The position numbers and the translations under genes are program-made. The notes under the pieces were generated by a model that was not told the DNA's origin, made no database searches, and saw only the letters and a program-made list of their open reading frames with translations. Below are positions 9,574-17,233 of a DNA stretch of 64,000 nt, piece after piece (positions within the stretch are counted from its first letter, which is position 1; each line of letters starts with the position of its first letter). This DNA is from Litoribacter populi (GTDB taxonomy: Bacteria; Bacteroidota; Bacteroidia; Cytophagales; Cyclobacteriaceae): assembly GCF_007483685.1 (NCBI RefSeq), contig NZ_VMKN01000001.1, forward strand, positions 1,254,297 to 1,318,296, given 5' to 3'.

Positions 9574-10201
9574 ACCATATCGTATAACTCAACACCACAT
9601 CCTTCTCCACTTCCAACTGCACCTGATAATGGTGGTCCGTATACTCGGTGTCATACACTTTGCCTTTCACCACCCTAGCATTCAAGTCAAATGGCTGCAG
9701 CAGTATATTTTGGCGCAAACTGATTCCTCTTTTTCCCTGGCACTTAAAGATAGACTCTTTTACCGACCAAGCCATGGTGTAGTGTAAGGGGTCATTTTCC
9801 AGGAAGTCCATTTCCGAAGGGTCAAGAAATTTAGGTCCTAGTCTCACCACCTTTTCCCTAACAAAATCCAAATCTATACCCACCGGCATTTCTTTATGAA
9901 AAATCGCTGCAGCTAATCCCATGGTGTGGGTGAGGGATACATATCCATAATTGTCCATGGGGTGGCTCTTGCCATGCTCATCCTTGAAAAATCCCGGATA
10001 AGGGTGCTGTATGCATTCCAGAGCTTCCTTGATGGCCAGTCTGGCTCCCCGCCACTCGGTTTTTTTGCCGGGATGGCTGATGTTTGCGTAGGAAAGTTTT
10101 TCTCGGAAACTTAAAAAATCTAGTGCCTCACCCTCCGTCCCTTCAATATTCTTGATCGCCAGGGCAGAGAAAGGACTTATTTTTTCTATTTTTGTTTGCA
10201 T
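9572..10201 (-). CDS. 4'-phosphopantetheinyl transferase superfamily protein
   Basis: Transfers 4'-phosphopantetheine from CoA to a serine of acyl or peptidyl carrier proteins. The C-terminal half has the two magnesium-binding blocks of the family: GIDLDFVREKV (conserved Asp) and AWSVKESIFKCQGKRGIS (the WxxKE.. motif). The N-terminal half matches the pseudo-duplicated Sfp-type fold. MQTKIEK at 10201 is taken as the start; an upstream ATG at 10234 would add eleven residues. The 5' end is 37 bp from the divergent WD40 gene. No polyketide or peptide synthetase is in the window, so the carrier substrate is unknown. Confidence 0.88.
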   Translation of the reverse strand: MQTKIEKISPFSALAIKNIEGTEGEALDFLSFREKLSYANISHPGKKTEWRGARLAIKEALECIQHPYPGFFKDEHGKSHPMDNYGYVSLTHTMGLAAAIFHKEMPVGIDLDFVREKVVRLGPKFLDPSEMDFLENDPLHYTMAWSVKESIFKCQGKRGISLRQNILLQPFDLNARVVKGKVYDTEYTDHHYQVQLEVEKDVVLSYTIW

Positions 10202-10237
10202 ATGCCTTAATGAACTCAGGATTACTGCCTGCAATAT

Positions 10238-11176
10238 ATGTCAAATATTCAAGTAAATAAACTCCATACCCTTACTGGCCATAACGATAGTATTTTTGCT
10301 CTTGCCGAATGGGCTGCAAAAGGCATTTTCTTCACAGGCTCAGGTGATGGGATGGTGGTGCAGTGGAATCAAGCAAACCCAAAGGATGGACAATTACTGG
10401 CCCGCCTACCGCACAGTGTATATGCCCTGGAGATAGACGAAAAGCGTGGTTGGCTATTTGCCGGGCACAATTATGAAGGCATACATGTCATCGATCTGGA
10501 TACAAAAAAGGAGATATGGTCGTTAAAAATAAGTTCTGCGGCCATCTTTGATCTCCAGGTCAAGGATAACCTGCTGATGGTCTGCACCGGTGACGGCTTG
10601 GTGATCATGGTGGACATTGAAGCTCGGGCTGTAAGCAGGCATTTGAAGATAGGGGAGAAAAGCGTCCGTGTATTGGCGCTTCATCCAAATGGGGAGGATT
10701 TTGCCATCGGGATGAGCGATCATACGGTGAAAGTTTTTGATTCCAAAGACTTCAAGCCCAAAGCCCATTTGGTAAGCCACCAAAACTCGGTTTTTGCCCT
10801 GGGATACCATCCGCAGTCAGGCGATTTAGTTAGCGGAGGGCGGGATGCGCACCTTAAAATCTGGCAGGCAGAAACATATGAGGAAAAAGAAAGCATTGCC
10901 GCTCATATATTTGCCATCAATTATTTATCTTTCAGAAAAGATGGAAGGTATTTTGCCACGTGCAGCATGGACAAATCAATCAAGCTTTGGGATGGGGAGA
11001 GTTTTCGCCTTCTCAAAGTGATCGACAAGGCCCGCCACGCCGGACATGGCACCTCGATCAACAAGGTGCTTTGGAGCAAATATTCCGACCACCTCATTTC
11101 GGTGAGTGATGATAGAACAGTTGGGATTTGGGATATAAATATAAGTACGAAGAACGAAGTACGAGGTACGAAGTAA
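10238..11176 (+). CDS. WD40 repeat protein
   Basis: Cytoplasmic beta-propeller of about seven WD40 blades in 312 residues, with repeats such as TLTGHNDSIF, GRDAHLKIWQ, SMDKSIKLWDG and SDDRTVGIWDI. WD40 propellers are protein-protein scaffolds; no enzymatic domain is present. The last nine residues (STKNEVRGTK) are encoded by an intergenic ACGAAGTACGAGGTACG-type repeat, so the natural C-terminus seems to have been extended or replaced by repeat DNA. It is followed, 49 bp on, by the DivIVA-like gene on the same strand. Confidence 0.9.
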   Translation: MSNIQVNKLHTLTGHNDSIFALAEWAAKGIFFTGSGDGMVVQWNQANPKDGQLLARLPHSVYALEIDEKRGWLFAGHNYEGIHVIDLDTKKEIWSLKISSAAIFDLQVKDNLLMVCTGDGLVIMVDIEARAVSRHLKIGEKSVRVLALHPNGEDFAIGMSDHTVKVFDSKDFKPKAHLVSHQNSVFALGYHPQSGDLVSGGRDAHLKIWQAETYEEKESIAAHIFAINYLSFRKDGRYFATCSMDKSIKLWDGESFRLLKVIDKARHAGHGTSINKVLWSKYSDHLISVSDDRTVGIWDINISTKNEVRGTK

Positions 11177-11205
11177 CCCCGTCATCCGACATCGGTCATC
11201 CGACA
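11144..11205. repeat. ACGAAGTACGAGGTACGAAG repeat running through a stop codon
   Basis: AAGTACGAAGAACGAAGTAC continues into GAGGTACGAAGTAA, whose TAA ends the WD40 gene. CCGTCATCCGACATCGGTCATCC follows, the reverse complement of the family seen at 6028-6090. Confidence 0.7.
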
Positions 11206-11225
11206 AAACATAAAACAACATCAAA

Positions 11226-12098
11226 ATGAAAATAACACCCTTAGAAATAAGACAGAAGACCTTTGAGAAACACTTTAGGGGTTATGACAAGGAAGAGGTA
11301 AATGCATTTTTGAACAGCCTGTCCCAGGAATGGGAAAGGTTGATGGATGAGAAAAAAGACTTGCAGGTCAAACTTGAGCAGTCTGAAAAGCAGTCTAACA
11401 AGTTGCGTGAAGTAGAATCTTCCCTATTCCGTACACTGAAAACCGCCGAAGATACCGGCGCCAACATCATCGAGCAGGCCAAAAGCACCGCTGACCAGAT
11501 TGTTAACGATGCCCAGATGGATGCGGATGTACTCAGAAACGACGCCAAGCAGAAATCCCAGAATATGCTCGAAGCCGCAGAAGTCAAGGCCAGAGAACTA
11601 ATGGAAAACCTCAAGACTGATATCCAGACTTTGGTCGACAACTATGAGCACCTGCTTGAGCAGCGTCAGAGAGTGTTGAAAAACCTTCAACAGATAGCCA
11701 CCCACACCATTGATACCATGGAGGATGCGGAAAAAACTTTTGAGCAGGCGGACATTTCAGTGCATACCGATTTGATAGAGCAGTTGAGCCAAGAGGGCTC
11801 TTTCGAGACCTTCGTGGGAGGTGTGCCAGCTCAAATGGAGGAAGTCCAAGCAGAAGTAGATCAAAAGAATGAGCAGCCGGAAGAGATCGAAGAGCAGGTA
11901 AAGGCCGAGCAGCAAGAAGAAGCCATGGAGGAGAAAGAAGAGCCGAAAAGAATCGAAGAGGAAGTTGAGGAGCCCGTTGAAGCGAATGTGGAGGAAAAGG
12001 AAGAAGAGAAACGTAAAGTGGAAGAGCAGAAGCCAAGTCCTACCGTTCAGGCTGAGAAGAAGCAGAGCTCCGGTTCTTTCTTTGACCAGTTTGACTGA
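11226..12098 (+). CDS. DivIVA domain-containing protein
   Basis: DivIVA-type coiled-coil protein. The first 30 residues (KITPLEIRQKTFEKHFRGYDKEEVNAFL) are the conserved membrane-curvature-binding N-terminus of DivIVA. A continuous coiled coil follows to about residue 170. The Glu/Lys-rich low-complexity C-terminus (many EEVEE, EEKE blocks) ends in SSGSFFDQFD. DivIVA proteins recruit division or polar growth factors in Gram-positives; the role in Bacteroidetes is poorly defined. The stop overlaps the folB ATG (TGATG), indicating translational coupling. Confidence 0.87.
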   Translation: MKITPLEIRQKTFEKHFRGYDKEEVNAFLNSLSQEWERLMDEKKDLQVKLEQSEKQSNKLREVESSLFRTLKTAEDTGANIIEQAKSTADQIVNDAQMDADVLRNDAKQKSQNMLEAAEVKARELMENLKTDIQTLVDNYEHLLEQRQRVLKNLQQIATHTIDTMEDAEKTFEQADISVHTDLIEQLSQEGSFETFVGGVPAQMEEVQAEVDQKNEQPEEIEEQVKAEQQEEAMEEKEEPKRIEEEVEEPVEANVEEKEEEKRKVEEQKPSPTVQAEKKQSSGSFFDQFD

Positions 12099-12463
12099 TG
12101 GGGAGAGTTTCGCTGGAAGGAATTGAATTTCATGCCTACCACGGGGTGTTTTCCGAGGAGAAAAAATTGGGAAACAGGTTTACGGTAGACATGCATGTCG
12201 ATACAGACTTTAAGAAAGCCATGTTGGATGATGACCTTCATGCCACCGTGGACTATTTTAAGCTTTACACCATTGCCAAAGCCCATATGCAGGAGCCGGT
12301 AAAGTTGCTTGAGCACCTGGGACACCTGATGCTGCAGGATATATTAAAGATCTATCCTGAGGTCAAGCAAATTGAAATCATTATCAAGAAACACAACCCC
12401 GCTCTGGGAGGAGTGGTGAATTATTCCGTAGTCAAAGTAGCCTACCCACAAGATTATGTATAG
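12098..12463 (+). CDS. folB: Dihydroneopterin aldolase
   Basis: Cytoplasmic folate-pathway enzyme converting 7,8-dihydroneopterin to 6-hydroxymethyl-7,8-dihydropterin and glycolaldehyde. The 121-residue length is standard. Diagnostic motifs: LEGIEFHAYHGVFSEEK near the N-terminus, ATVDYF (substrate-binding), LLEHLGH and the catalytic-lysine region IIIKKHNPALGG. It overlaps the divIVA-like gene by one base and the following ChaN-like gene by eight, so the three are probably one transcript. Confidence 0.93.
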   Translation: MGRVSLEGIEFHAYHGVFSEEKKLGNRFTVDMHVDTDFKKAMLDDDLHATVDYFKLYTIAKAHMQEPVKLLEHLGHLMLQDILKIYPEVKQIEIIIKKHNPALGGVVNYSVVKVAYPQDYV

Positions 12464-13313
12464 ATTTTTGCTCGTATTTTTTCTAACCACTTTTACTTTT
12501 CAGATGCAAGCTCAAACCGTCCCTTACAGGATATTCAACTCTCATGGTGAGGAAGTGAGTTTGGAGTACATGGCTGAGGAGGCCGCCTCCAATCAAGTGG
12601 TGCTTTTCGGCGAACTCCATAACAACAGCCTTGCTCATTGGCTTCAGCTTCAGCTGCTGAAAAGCTTACATAGGGAAGGAAAAGACATGGTGTTAGGCGG
12701 GGAGTTTTTCGAAAGGGATGACCAACTCAACATCGAGGAGTGGTTTGCCGGGCTGATTAACGAAAAGAATTTTGAGGCTGAGGTGAAGCTTTGGAATAAT
12801 TACCAGACAGACTATAAGCCATTGATTCAGTTTGCCCAATCCAATGACATACCTTTCGAAGCGACAAATGTTCCCCGTAAGTACGCATCAGCGGTAAGTA
12901 GAGGAGGATTTGAGGTTTTGGAGGAATTGTCGGACGAAGCAAAAAGATATGTTGCGCCATTGCCCATAGAGATTGACCGGGAACTGCCGGGCTATGTGGG
13001 CATGAAGGAAATGATGCATGGCAGTCATATGAACGCTGATCATATGGTCGCCGCTCAAGCACTCAAGGATGCCACCATGGCCCACTTTATCGTAAAAGGC
13101 CTGCAGGATCGGGAGTTGTTTTATCACATCAACGGTTCCTATCACTCCAACAACTATGAGGGGATCGTTTGGTACCTCAACCATTATCAGGAAGGGCTTT
13201 CTATCATGACCATCACCCTCGTGGAGCAGGATACCGAGGAAATTGATGAGGAAACCAAAGCCAAGGCGGATTTTATCATAGTGCTGCCTACGGATAGTCC
13301 GAAGAGTTATTAG
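12456..13313 (+). CDS. ChaN family (Tiki-superfamily) secreted protein
   Basis: Member of the ChaN/haem-binding uptake family (DUF399-like), which shares the Tiki/EreA fold. A signal peptide (MYRFLLVFFLTTFTFQMQAQ) has no lipobox. Family motifs: VVLFGELHNN near residue 50, GGEFFERDDQ, EATNVPRKYASAVSRGG, and the late HINGSYHSNNYEGI. The conserved Glu/His residues probably form a metal or ligand site. ChaN in Campylobacter binds haem; that role here is inference. The start overlaps folB. Confidence 0.87.
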   Translation: MYRFLLVFFLTTFTFQMQAQTVPYRIFNSHGEEVSLEYMAEEAASNQVVLFGELHNNSLAHWLQLQLLKSLHREGKDMVLGGEFFERDDQLNIEEWFAGLINEKNFEAEVKLWNNYQTDYKPLIQFAQSNDIPFEATNVPRKYASAVSRGGFEVLEELSDEAKRYVAPLPIEIDRELPGYVGMKEMMHGSHMNADHMVAAQALKDATMAHFIVKGLQDRELFYHINGSYHSNNYEGIVWYLNHYQEGLSIMTITLVEQDTEEIDEETKAKADFIIVLPTDSPKSY

Positions 13314-13332
13314 AGCGCTGGGCACGGAGCGC

Positions 13333-13372
13333 TGTCCCCCTAGACTTCTTCCGTCTTCGGTCTACTGTCATT
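13333..13372. repeat. CTTCCGTCTTCGGTCT repeat
   Basis: The spacer after the ChaN-like gene contains GACTTCTTCCGTCTTCGGTC, another copy of the GTCTTCCGTCTCC family. Confidence 0.55.
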
Positions 13373-13391
13373 CCAAGATAAGAATATAAAA

Positions 13392-13853
13392 ATGTACAAG
13401 AAAGCAGAGATAGCCAAGACGAAGAAGGAGTTTTGGACCGCCTTTGGGGCATATATGAAACCTGTTCCATCGGCTGAGGGAACCCGGGTAAATTGGCAGA
13501 ATTATAAAACGGGGGTGAAGCAGCTTTTTTTCAGGATGAAGGCCGAGCGGGGATTTGCCTCCATTGGGATTGAACTCAACCATCCCGATCTGGATATCCA
13601 GGAACTCCAATACGAGCAGTTGCTCATGTTCAAAAAGATGCTACATTCCATGTTGGGCGAAGAGTGGGAGTGGTCCTATGCCCAGCCCGACGAATACGGC
13701 CGCCCTGTCTCAAAAGCCGAAGCAGTACTAAATGGCGTCAGCGTCATGGAAAAAAACGACTGGCCCAAGATCATCTCTTTCCTTAAGCCAAGGGTAATTG
13801 TGTTGGATGAGTTTTGGAGCAATGTGAGGCATGGGTTTGAGGAGTTGAAGTAG
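13392..13853 (+). CDS. DUF4268 domain-containing protein
   Basis: Small cytoplasmic protein of 153 residues matching DUF4268 throughout (KKEFWTAFGAYMKPVPSAEG near the start, WQNYKTGVKQLFFRMKA, NHPDLDIQELQYEQ). DUF4268 occurs alone or as the C-terminal domain of predicted nucleases in Bacteroidetes. The stand-alone form has no known function. It is preceded by repeat DNA rather than a recognisable promoter. Confidence 0.82.
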   Translation: MYKKAEIAKTKKEFWTAFGAYMKPVPSAEGTRVNWQNYKTGVKQLFFRMKAERGFASIGIELNHPDLDIQELQYEQLLMFKKMLHSMLGEEWEWSYAQPDEYGRPVSKAEAVLNGVSVMEKNDWPKIISFLKPRVIVLDEFWSNVRHGFEELK

Positions 13854-13871
13854 CCGCTTTGGTGATGAGTC

Positions 13872-13974
13872 GGGACAACGACAACCATGACAACAATAAT
13901 TTCCGGAGGCACTCCGGAAGAGTGGACAACCCTGACAACCACGAAACGTCCTTCGTACCTCGTACTTCGTATTC
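13872..13974. repeat. Hairpin flanked by GACAACC phrases, plus CTTCGTACCTCGTACTTCG repeat
   Basis: A perfect hairpin (TTCCGGAG-GCA-CTCCGGAA, 13901-13919) is bracketed by GACAACGACAACCATGACAA and GTGGACAACCCTGACAACC. TCCTTCGTACCTCGTACTTC follows at about 13948-13970. A sister hairpin with the same GGACAACCCnGACAAC tail is at 27180-27220. Confidence 0.7.
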
Positions 13975-14274
13975 TTACTTCCTATCCGGATTCACAAACG
14001 TAAACCCCCTCGCATCCGAGCCATCAAAAAAGTCTATCTGCATGCCCATTAGGAACATCACATGTCTTTTTTCCAACAAAACAGGAATGCCCTCCAAGTC
14101 AAACTTCTCATCGCCTTCTTTGGGTTTGTCGAAGCCCAGTGCGTAGGCCATGCCGCCACAGCCCCCGCCTTTTACCCCCACACGGAGGCAATAGTCGGCC
14201 GGTATGTTTTTGTTGGCCATGATATTACGGATTTCGGCCTGGGCCTTTTCGGTGATTTTGATGGGTATGATCAT
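13975..14274 (-). CDS. HesB/IscA-like iron-sulfur accessory protein lacking the C-terminal CxC
   Basis: A-type Fe-S carrier fold of 99 residues, cytoplasmic. The core matches HesB/IscA (LRVGVKGGGCGGMAYALGF, ARGFTFVNPD). Canonical members bind Fe or Fe-S through one Cys after the GVKGGGC block and a C-terminal CGC. Here the protein stops at NPDRK, so the CGC is absent. A second cysteine (DYCLRVG) lies near residue 28. Similar short forms exist in Cytophagia, so this is probably a variant subfamily. The Fe-S function is inference. Confidence 0.82.
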   Translation of the reverse strand: MIIPIKITEKAQAEIRNIMANKNIPADYCLRVGVKGGGCGGMAYALGFDKPKEGDEKFDLEGIPVLLEKRHVMFLMGMQIDFFDGSDARGFTFVNPDRK

Positions 14275-14388
14275 ATACTCACAATGGTATTTGGTACGCT
14301 ATGAGTTCAAAATTATGCATAAATTAAATCCTAGCACAGTTTTATCCCTACCAAATTATTTAAGATATTCGAGAAACAAATCAAACCG

Positions 14389-14910
14389 ATGGAATATATC
14401 ACAGAGCTTTTGAAAATCATCCTGCCCGCAGGTCTAGTCATTTATGGCATGTACATCATCGCGGTATCATTTTTGAAAAGGGAAAGGGATAACAAGCTGA
14501 TCGAACTGAAAACAAAGAACACGGATACCGTGTTGCCAATAAGACTGCAGGCCGGTGAGAGACTGTGCCTTCTGCTGGAAAGGATTACGCCCAACAACCT
14601 GGTTCGCCGGGTAAACGATGGGTCCTTTTCTGCCAGGGAGCTCCATGCTGTTCTCCTATCTGAGGTAAGAGAGGAGTTTAACCATAACCTCTCCCAACAA
14701 GTGTACTTTTCCGACGAAACTTGGGAAAGTGTCCGCAAGGCTGTGGAGGACGTGATTACCATGATCAACCGGGCCTCACAGGATCTCAATGAGGAGGCAA
14801 AAGGTTTAGAACTCGCCAAGAGAATCTTCCAGCTTTCCTTAGAGCAGAAAATGGACAGCATCAAACGTGCCCTGCAAATGGTAAAATCAGAGATCAGGAT
14901 TTACTACTAA
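14389..14910 (+). CDS. DUF7935-like membrane-anchored protein
   Basis: A 173-residue protein with one N-terminal transmembrane helix (IILPAGLVIYGMYIIAVSFL) followed by a basic stretch (KRERDNK) and a long helical cytoplasmic domain. The soluble part (RLQAGERLCLLLERITPNNLVRR, QQVYFSDETWESVRKAVEDV) is a conserved Bacteroidetes family of unknown function. It is followed at nine bases by the YkvA-like gene and then the NAD(P)-binding gene, suggesting one operon. Confidence 0.78.
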   Translation: MEYITELLKIILPAGLVIYGMYIIAVSFLKRERDNKLIELKTKNTDTVLPIRLQAGERLCLLLERITPNNLVRRVNDGSFSARELHAVLLSEVREEFNHNLSQQVYFSDETWESVRKAVEDVITMINRASQDLNEEAKGLELAKRIFQLSLEQKMDSIKRALQMVKSEIRIYY

Positions 14911-14919
14911 ACTACATTT

Positions 14920-15336
14920 ATGGCAACTATTAAAGATACCGCAGAGAATATTTTTCAGAGAGCAAAACTCCTTTATTTAGACCAGGCCCAGAAGATTTCC
15001 AAAAACGACGTCAAACTCAAAAAACTCATGGATTCGGCCTCGGTGAAACTGCAGAAATTCAGCAAGAATCCACAAGTGGTCGAAATGATCGGCCATGTAG
15101 ACGTCCTGTTCAGAATGATCCGCGCCCATGTCAACGGAAGCTACAAAGGCTTTTCGACAAAATCTTTGGGTATGATTGCTTTGGGCTTGGTGTATTTTGT
15201 CACCCCTATAGATCTGATTCCTGACTTCATTCCCGTAATCGGATATGTGGATGACCTTACCGTATTGCTGGCCGTGATCAAAACCCTGCAATCTGACATT
15301 CAGAAGTTTGTTCTTTGGGAACAATCCTATAAATAA
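14920..15336 (+). CDS. YkvA family protein (DUF1232)
   Basis: A 138-residue protein with the DUF1232 core at about residues 85-120: ALGLVYFVTPIDLIPDFIPV followed by IGYVDDLTVLL. This segment forms a membrane hairpin. The function of YkvA proteins is unknown. Its stop TAA shares one base with the ATG of the next gene, so the two are coupled. Confidence 0.87.
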   Translation: MATIKDTAENIFQRAKLLYLDQAQKISKNDVKLKKLMDSASVKLQKFSKNPQVVEMIGHVDVLFRMIRAHVNGSYKGFSTKSLGMIALGLVYFVTPIDLIPDFIPVIGYVDDLTVLLAVIKTLQSDIQKFVLWEQSYK

Positions 15337-16055
15337 TGATAAACCGTATAGCCATAGTGGCCGGAGGTTCCGGATTGGTGGGCATGCAGCTTTTGCACCA
15401 ACTCTTCAAGCATAAGGAATATGATGCCGTCATCGCGATTGGCAGGAGGCACCTTGCACTCAAACACTCCAAGCTTGCCCAACTGGAAGTGGATTTTGAC
15501 AATTTAACCAAAACTGACCTGGTAGAAGGTTTGAGGGTTGATGATTTTGGTGGAGAAAACCAAGGTATCATTGCTGCCCTGGAATCAGGAGAAGCTGAGA
15601 TTCACGCCTTCTGCAGTCTCGGTACTACTATCAAAAAAGCAGGAAGCAAGGATGAGTTTTTCAAAATAGACCATGATTACGTGATCAATTTTGCTAAATG
15701 GACTTTTCAACTCGGAGCCAGAAAATTCCTTTATGTCAGTGCCATAGGGGCCGATCAGCAGAGTTCCTTTTTCTACAATCAGGTGAAGGGCCAGGTGGAG
15801 GCAGATCTCAAACTCATCAAGTTTTCTTATTTGGGCATTTTCCAGCCCTCAATTTTGTTAGGACAAAGAAAGGAAGTAAGAGTAGGGGAAGATGTGGGTA
15901 AAGTTGTAATGAAGGCGCTCACCATGGTTGGGCTGTTTCGTAAATACAAACCCATTCAGGACAGCCAGGTGGCCCGGGCCATGATCCAGCATGCGCTCAA
16001 AAAGCCTAAGTTGGTGGTCGAGTACATTTCCTCCAAGGCCATGCAGGCCGAATAA
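15336..16055 (+). CDS. NAD(P)-binding Rossmann-fold protein (TIP30/HTATIP2-like)
   Basis: Atypical short-chain dehydrogenase-like protein of 239 residues. The N-terminus AIVAGGSGLVGMQLL is the dinucleotide-binding glycine motif (GGxGxxG). The block FLYVSAIGADQQSSFFYNQVKGQVE carries the Ser/Tyr-Lys equivalents (YNQVK) used by extended SDRs, and the segment STVFQPS-like IFQPSILLGQR is conserved. Substrate unknown. Confidence 0.82.
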   Translation: MINRIAIVAGGSGLVGMQLLHQLFKHKEYDAVIAIGRRHLALKHSKLAQLEVDFDNLTKTDLVEGLRVDDFGGENQGIIAALESGEAEIHAFCSLGTTIKKAGSKDEFFKIDHDYVINFAKWTFQLGARKFLYVSAIGADQQSSFFYNQVKGQVEADLKLIKFSYLGIFQPSILLGQRKEVRVGEDVGKVVMKALTMVGLFRKYKPIQDSQVARAMIQHALKKPKLVVEYISSKAMQAE

Positions 16056-16071
16056 ATTGATTTAATTATTC

Positions 16072-16524
16072 ATGATAGCAGTACTACAGCGGGTTTCCCA
16101 GGCGGAAGTTTTGATTAACAACAAGGAGACTAGAAAAATCGGTATGGGATTAGTGATCTTGCTCGGCATAGAAGAGGCCGATGACAGCGAGGACATCGAG
16201 TGGCTCAGCAAGAAGATTGTCAACATGCGAATTTTTCCCGATGAGAAAGGGGTCATGAATGAAAGCATCCTCGACCATTATGGCGATGTGCTGCTGATCA
16301 GCCAGTTTACCTTACATGCCAGTACTAAGAAAGGCAACAGACCTTCCTACATCAAAGCAGCCAAACCTGATACCGCCATTCCATTATATAATAATTTTGG
16401 GAAAACATTGTCCGCCGAACTCAAAAAAGCTGTGGTGACCGGTGAATTCGGGGCGGATATGAAGGTTACCTTGACTAATGACGGTCCGGTGACTATTATT
16501 ATGGATAGTAAGAATAGGGTGTGA
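16072..16524 (+). CDS. dtd: D-aminoacyl-tRNA deacylase
   Basis: Cytoplasmic proofreading enzyme that hydrolyses D-aminoacyl-tRNAs and mischarged glycyl-tRNA(Ala). The 150-residue length is standard. It begins MIAVLQRVSQAEV and carries the two active-site signatures, SQFTLHAS and the cis-Gly-Pro motif TNDGPVT. The next gene downstream encodes a MazG-like nucleotide pyrophosphohydrolase, another quality-control enzyme. Confidence 0.95.
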   Translation: MIAVLQRVSQAEVLINNKETRKIGMGLVILLGIEEADDSEDIEWLSKKIVNMRIFPDEKGVMNESILDHYGDVLLISQFTLHASTKKGNRPSYIKAAKPDTAIPLYNNFGKTLSAELKKAVVTGEFGADMKVTLTNDGPVTIIMDSKNRV

Positions 16525-16562
16525 GGGAGAAGACGGAAGATGGGAGACGGGAGACGGGAGAA
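16525..16562. repeat. AGACGGAAGATGGGAGACGGGAGACGG repeat
   Basis: Copy of the GTCTTCCGTCTCC family in reverse orientation, immediately after the dtd stop codon. Confidence 0.65.
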
Positions 16563-16659
16563 AAAAAATGGTGAAAAAAGCTGAGAGAGCACCTTTTCAC
16601 CATCTTTAAAAAGAAAAAACCATATATCACAAAGGTAGGCCGCTGGACAAAGCGTGTCA

Positions 16660-16677
16660 ATACCGCGATCGCGGTAT
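16660..16677. promoter_or_regulatory. 18-bp perfect palindrome ATACCGCGATCGCGGTAT
   Basis: Perfect inverted repeat 30 bp upstream of the MazG-like start. A near copy (ATACCCTGATCGCGGTAT) is at 43453-43470. Its position suggests an operator, but repeat origin is equally possible. Confidence 0.4.
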
Positions 16678-16706
16678 ATTTGGCCTTAATATCAAGTTTT
16701 TTTGCC

Positions 16707-17033
16707 ATGACTATAGAAGAAGCACAGCAACTGGTGGACAAATGGATCACCACAGTAGGGGTTAGGTACTTCAATGAACTGACCAATATGGCCATCCTGA
16801 CCGAGGAGGTTGGCGAACTTGCCCGCATTATCGCCCGCCGATATGGAGAGCAATCCTTTAAAGAGTCAGATAAGGACAGAAATATGGAGGACGAGATGGC
16901 TGATGTGCTCTGGGTGCTCATTTGCCTCGCCAACCAGACGGGCGTGGATCTCACCAAAGCCTTGGAGAAAAACTTTGAAAAAAAGAACATTAGGGATAAA
17001 GACCGCCATAAAAACAACGACAAACTTCAGTAG
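16707..17033 (+). CDS. MazG-like nucleotide pyrophosphohydrolase
   Basis: All-alpha NTP pyrophosphohydrolase of 108 residues. The metal-binding EExxE and ExxD signatures are LTEEVGELARII and MEDEMADVLWVLICLAN. Such enzymes hydrolyse non-canonical NTPs to NMP and pyrophosphate. ATG 16707 is chosen over a TTG at 16680 that lies in the palindrome region. The stop codon TAG sits in the loop of the terminator. Confidence 0.88.
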   Translation: MTIEEAQQLVDKWITTVGVRYFNELTNMAILTEEVGELARIIARRYGEQSFKESDKDRNMEDEMADVLWVLICLANQTGVDLTKALEKNFEKKNIRDKDRHKNNDKLQ

Positions 17034-17047
17034 ACTGAAGTTTTTTT
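17022..17047 (+). terminator. Terminator overlapping the MazG-like stop codon
   Basis: AAACTTCAG pairs with CTGAAGTTT around a TAGA loop that contains the stop codon, followed by TTTTATTTTA. Confidence 0.85.
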
Positions 17048-17233
17048 ATTTTATCTGGCAAGTAACTGAGAATCAGTAGTATTATTTTGATGCATTATTT
17101 TTAAAACCAATTAAATTCATTTTATATAACCAATAATATATCTTAAAATAGGTATTTTTTAACCTGAAAGATTGGTTTTTTGTCTTAAAACAAAATGTTT
17201 TTACATTGCTTATGTTTAACCATTTTTATAGAC

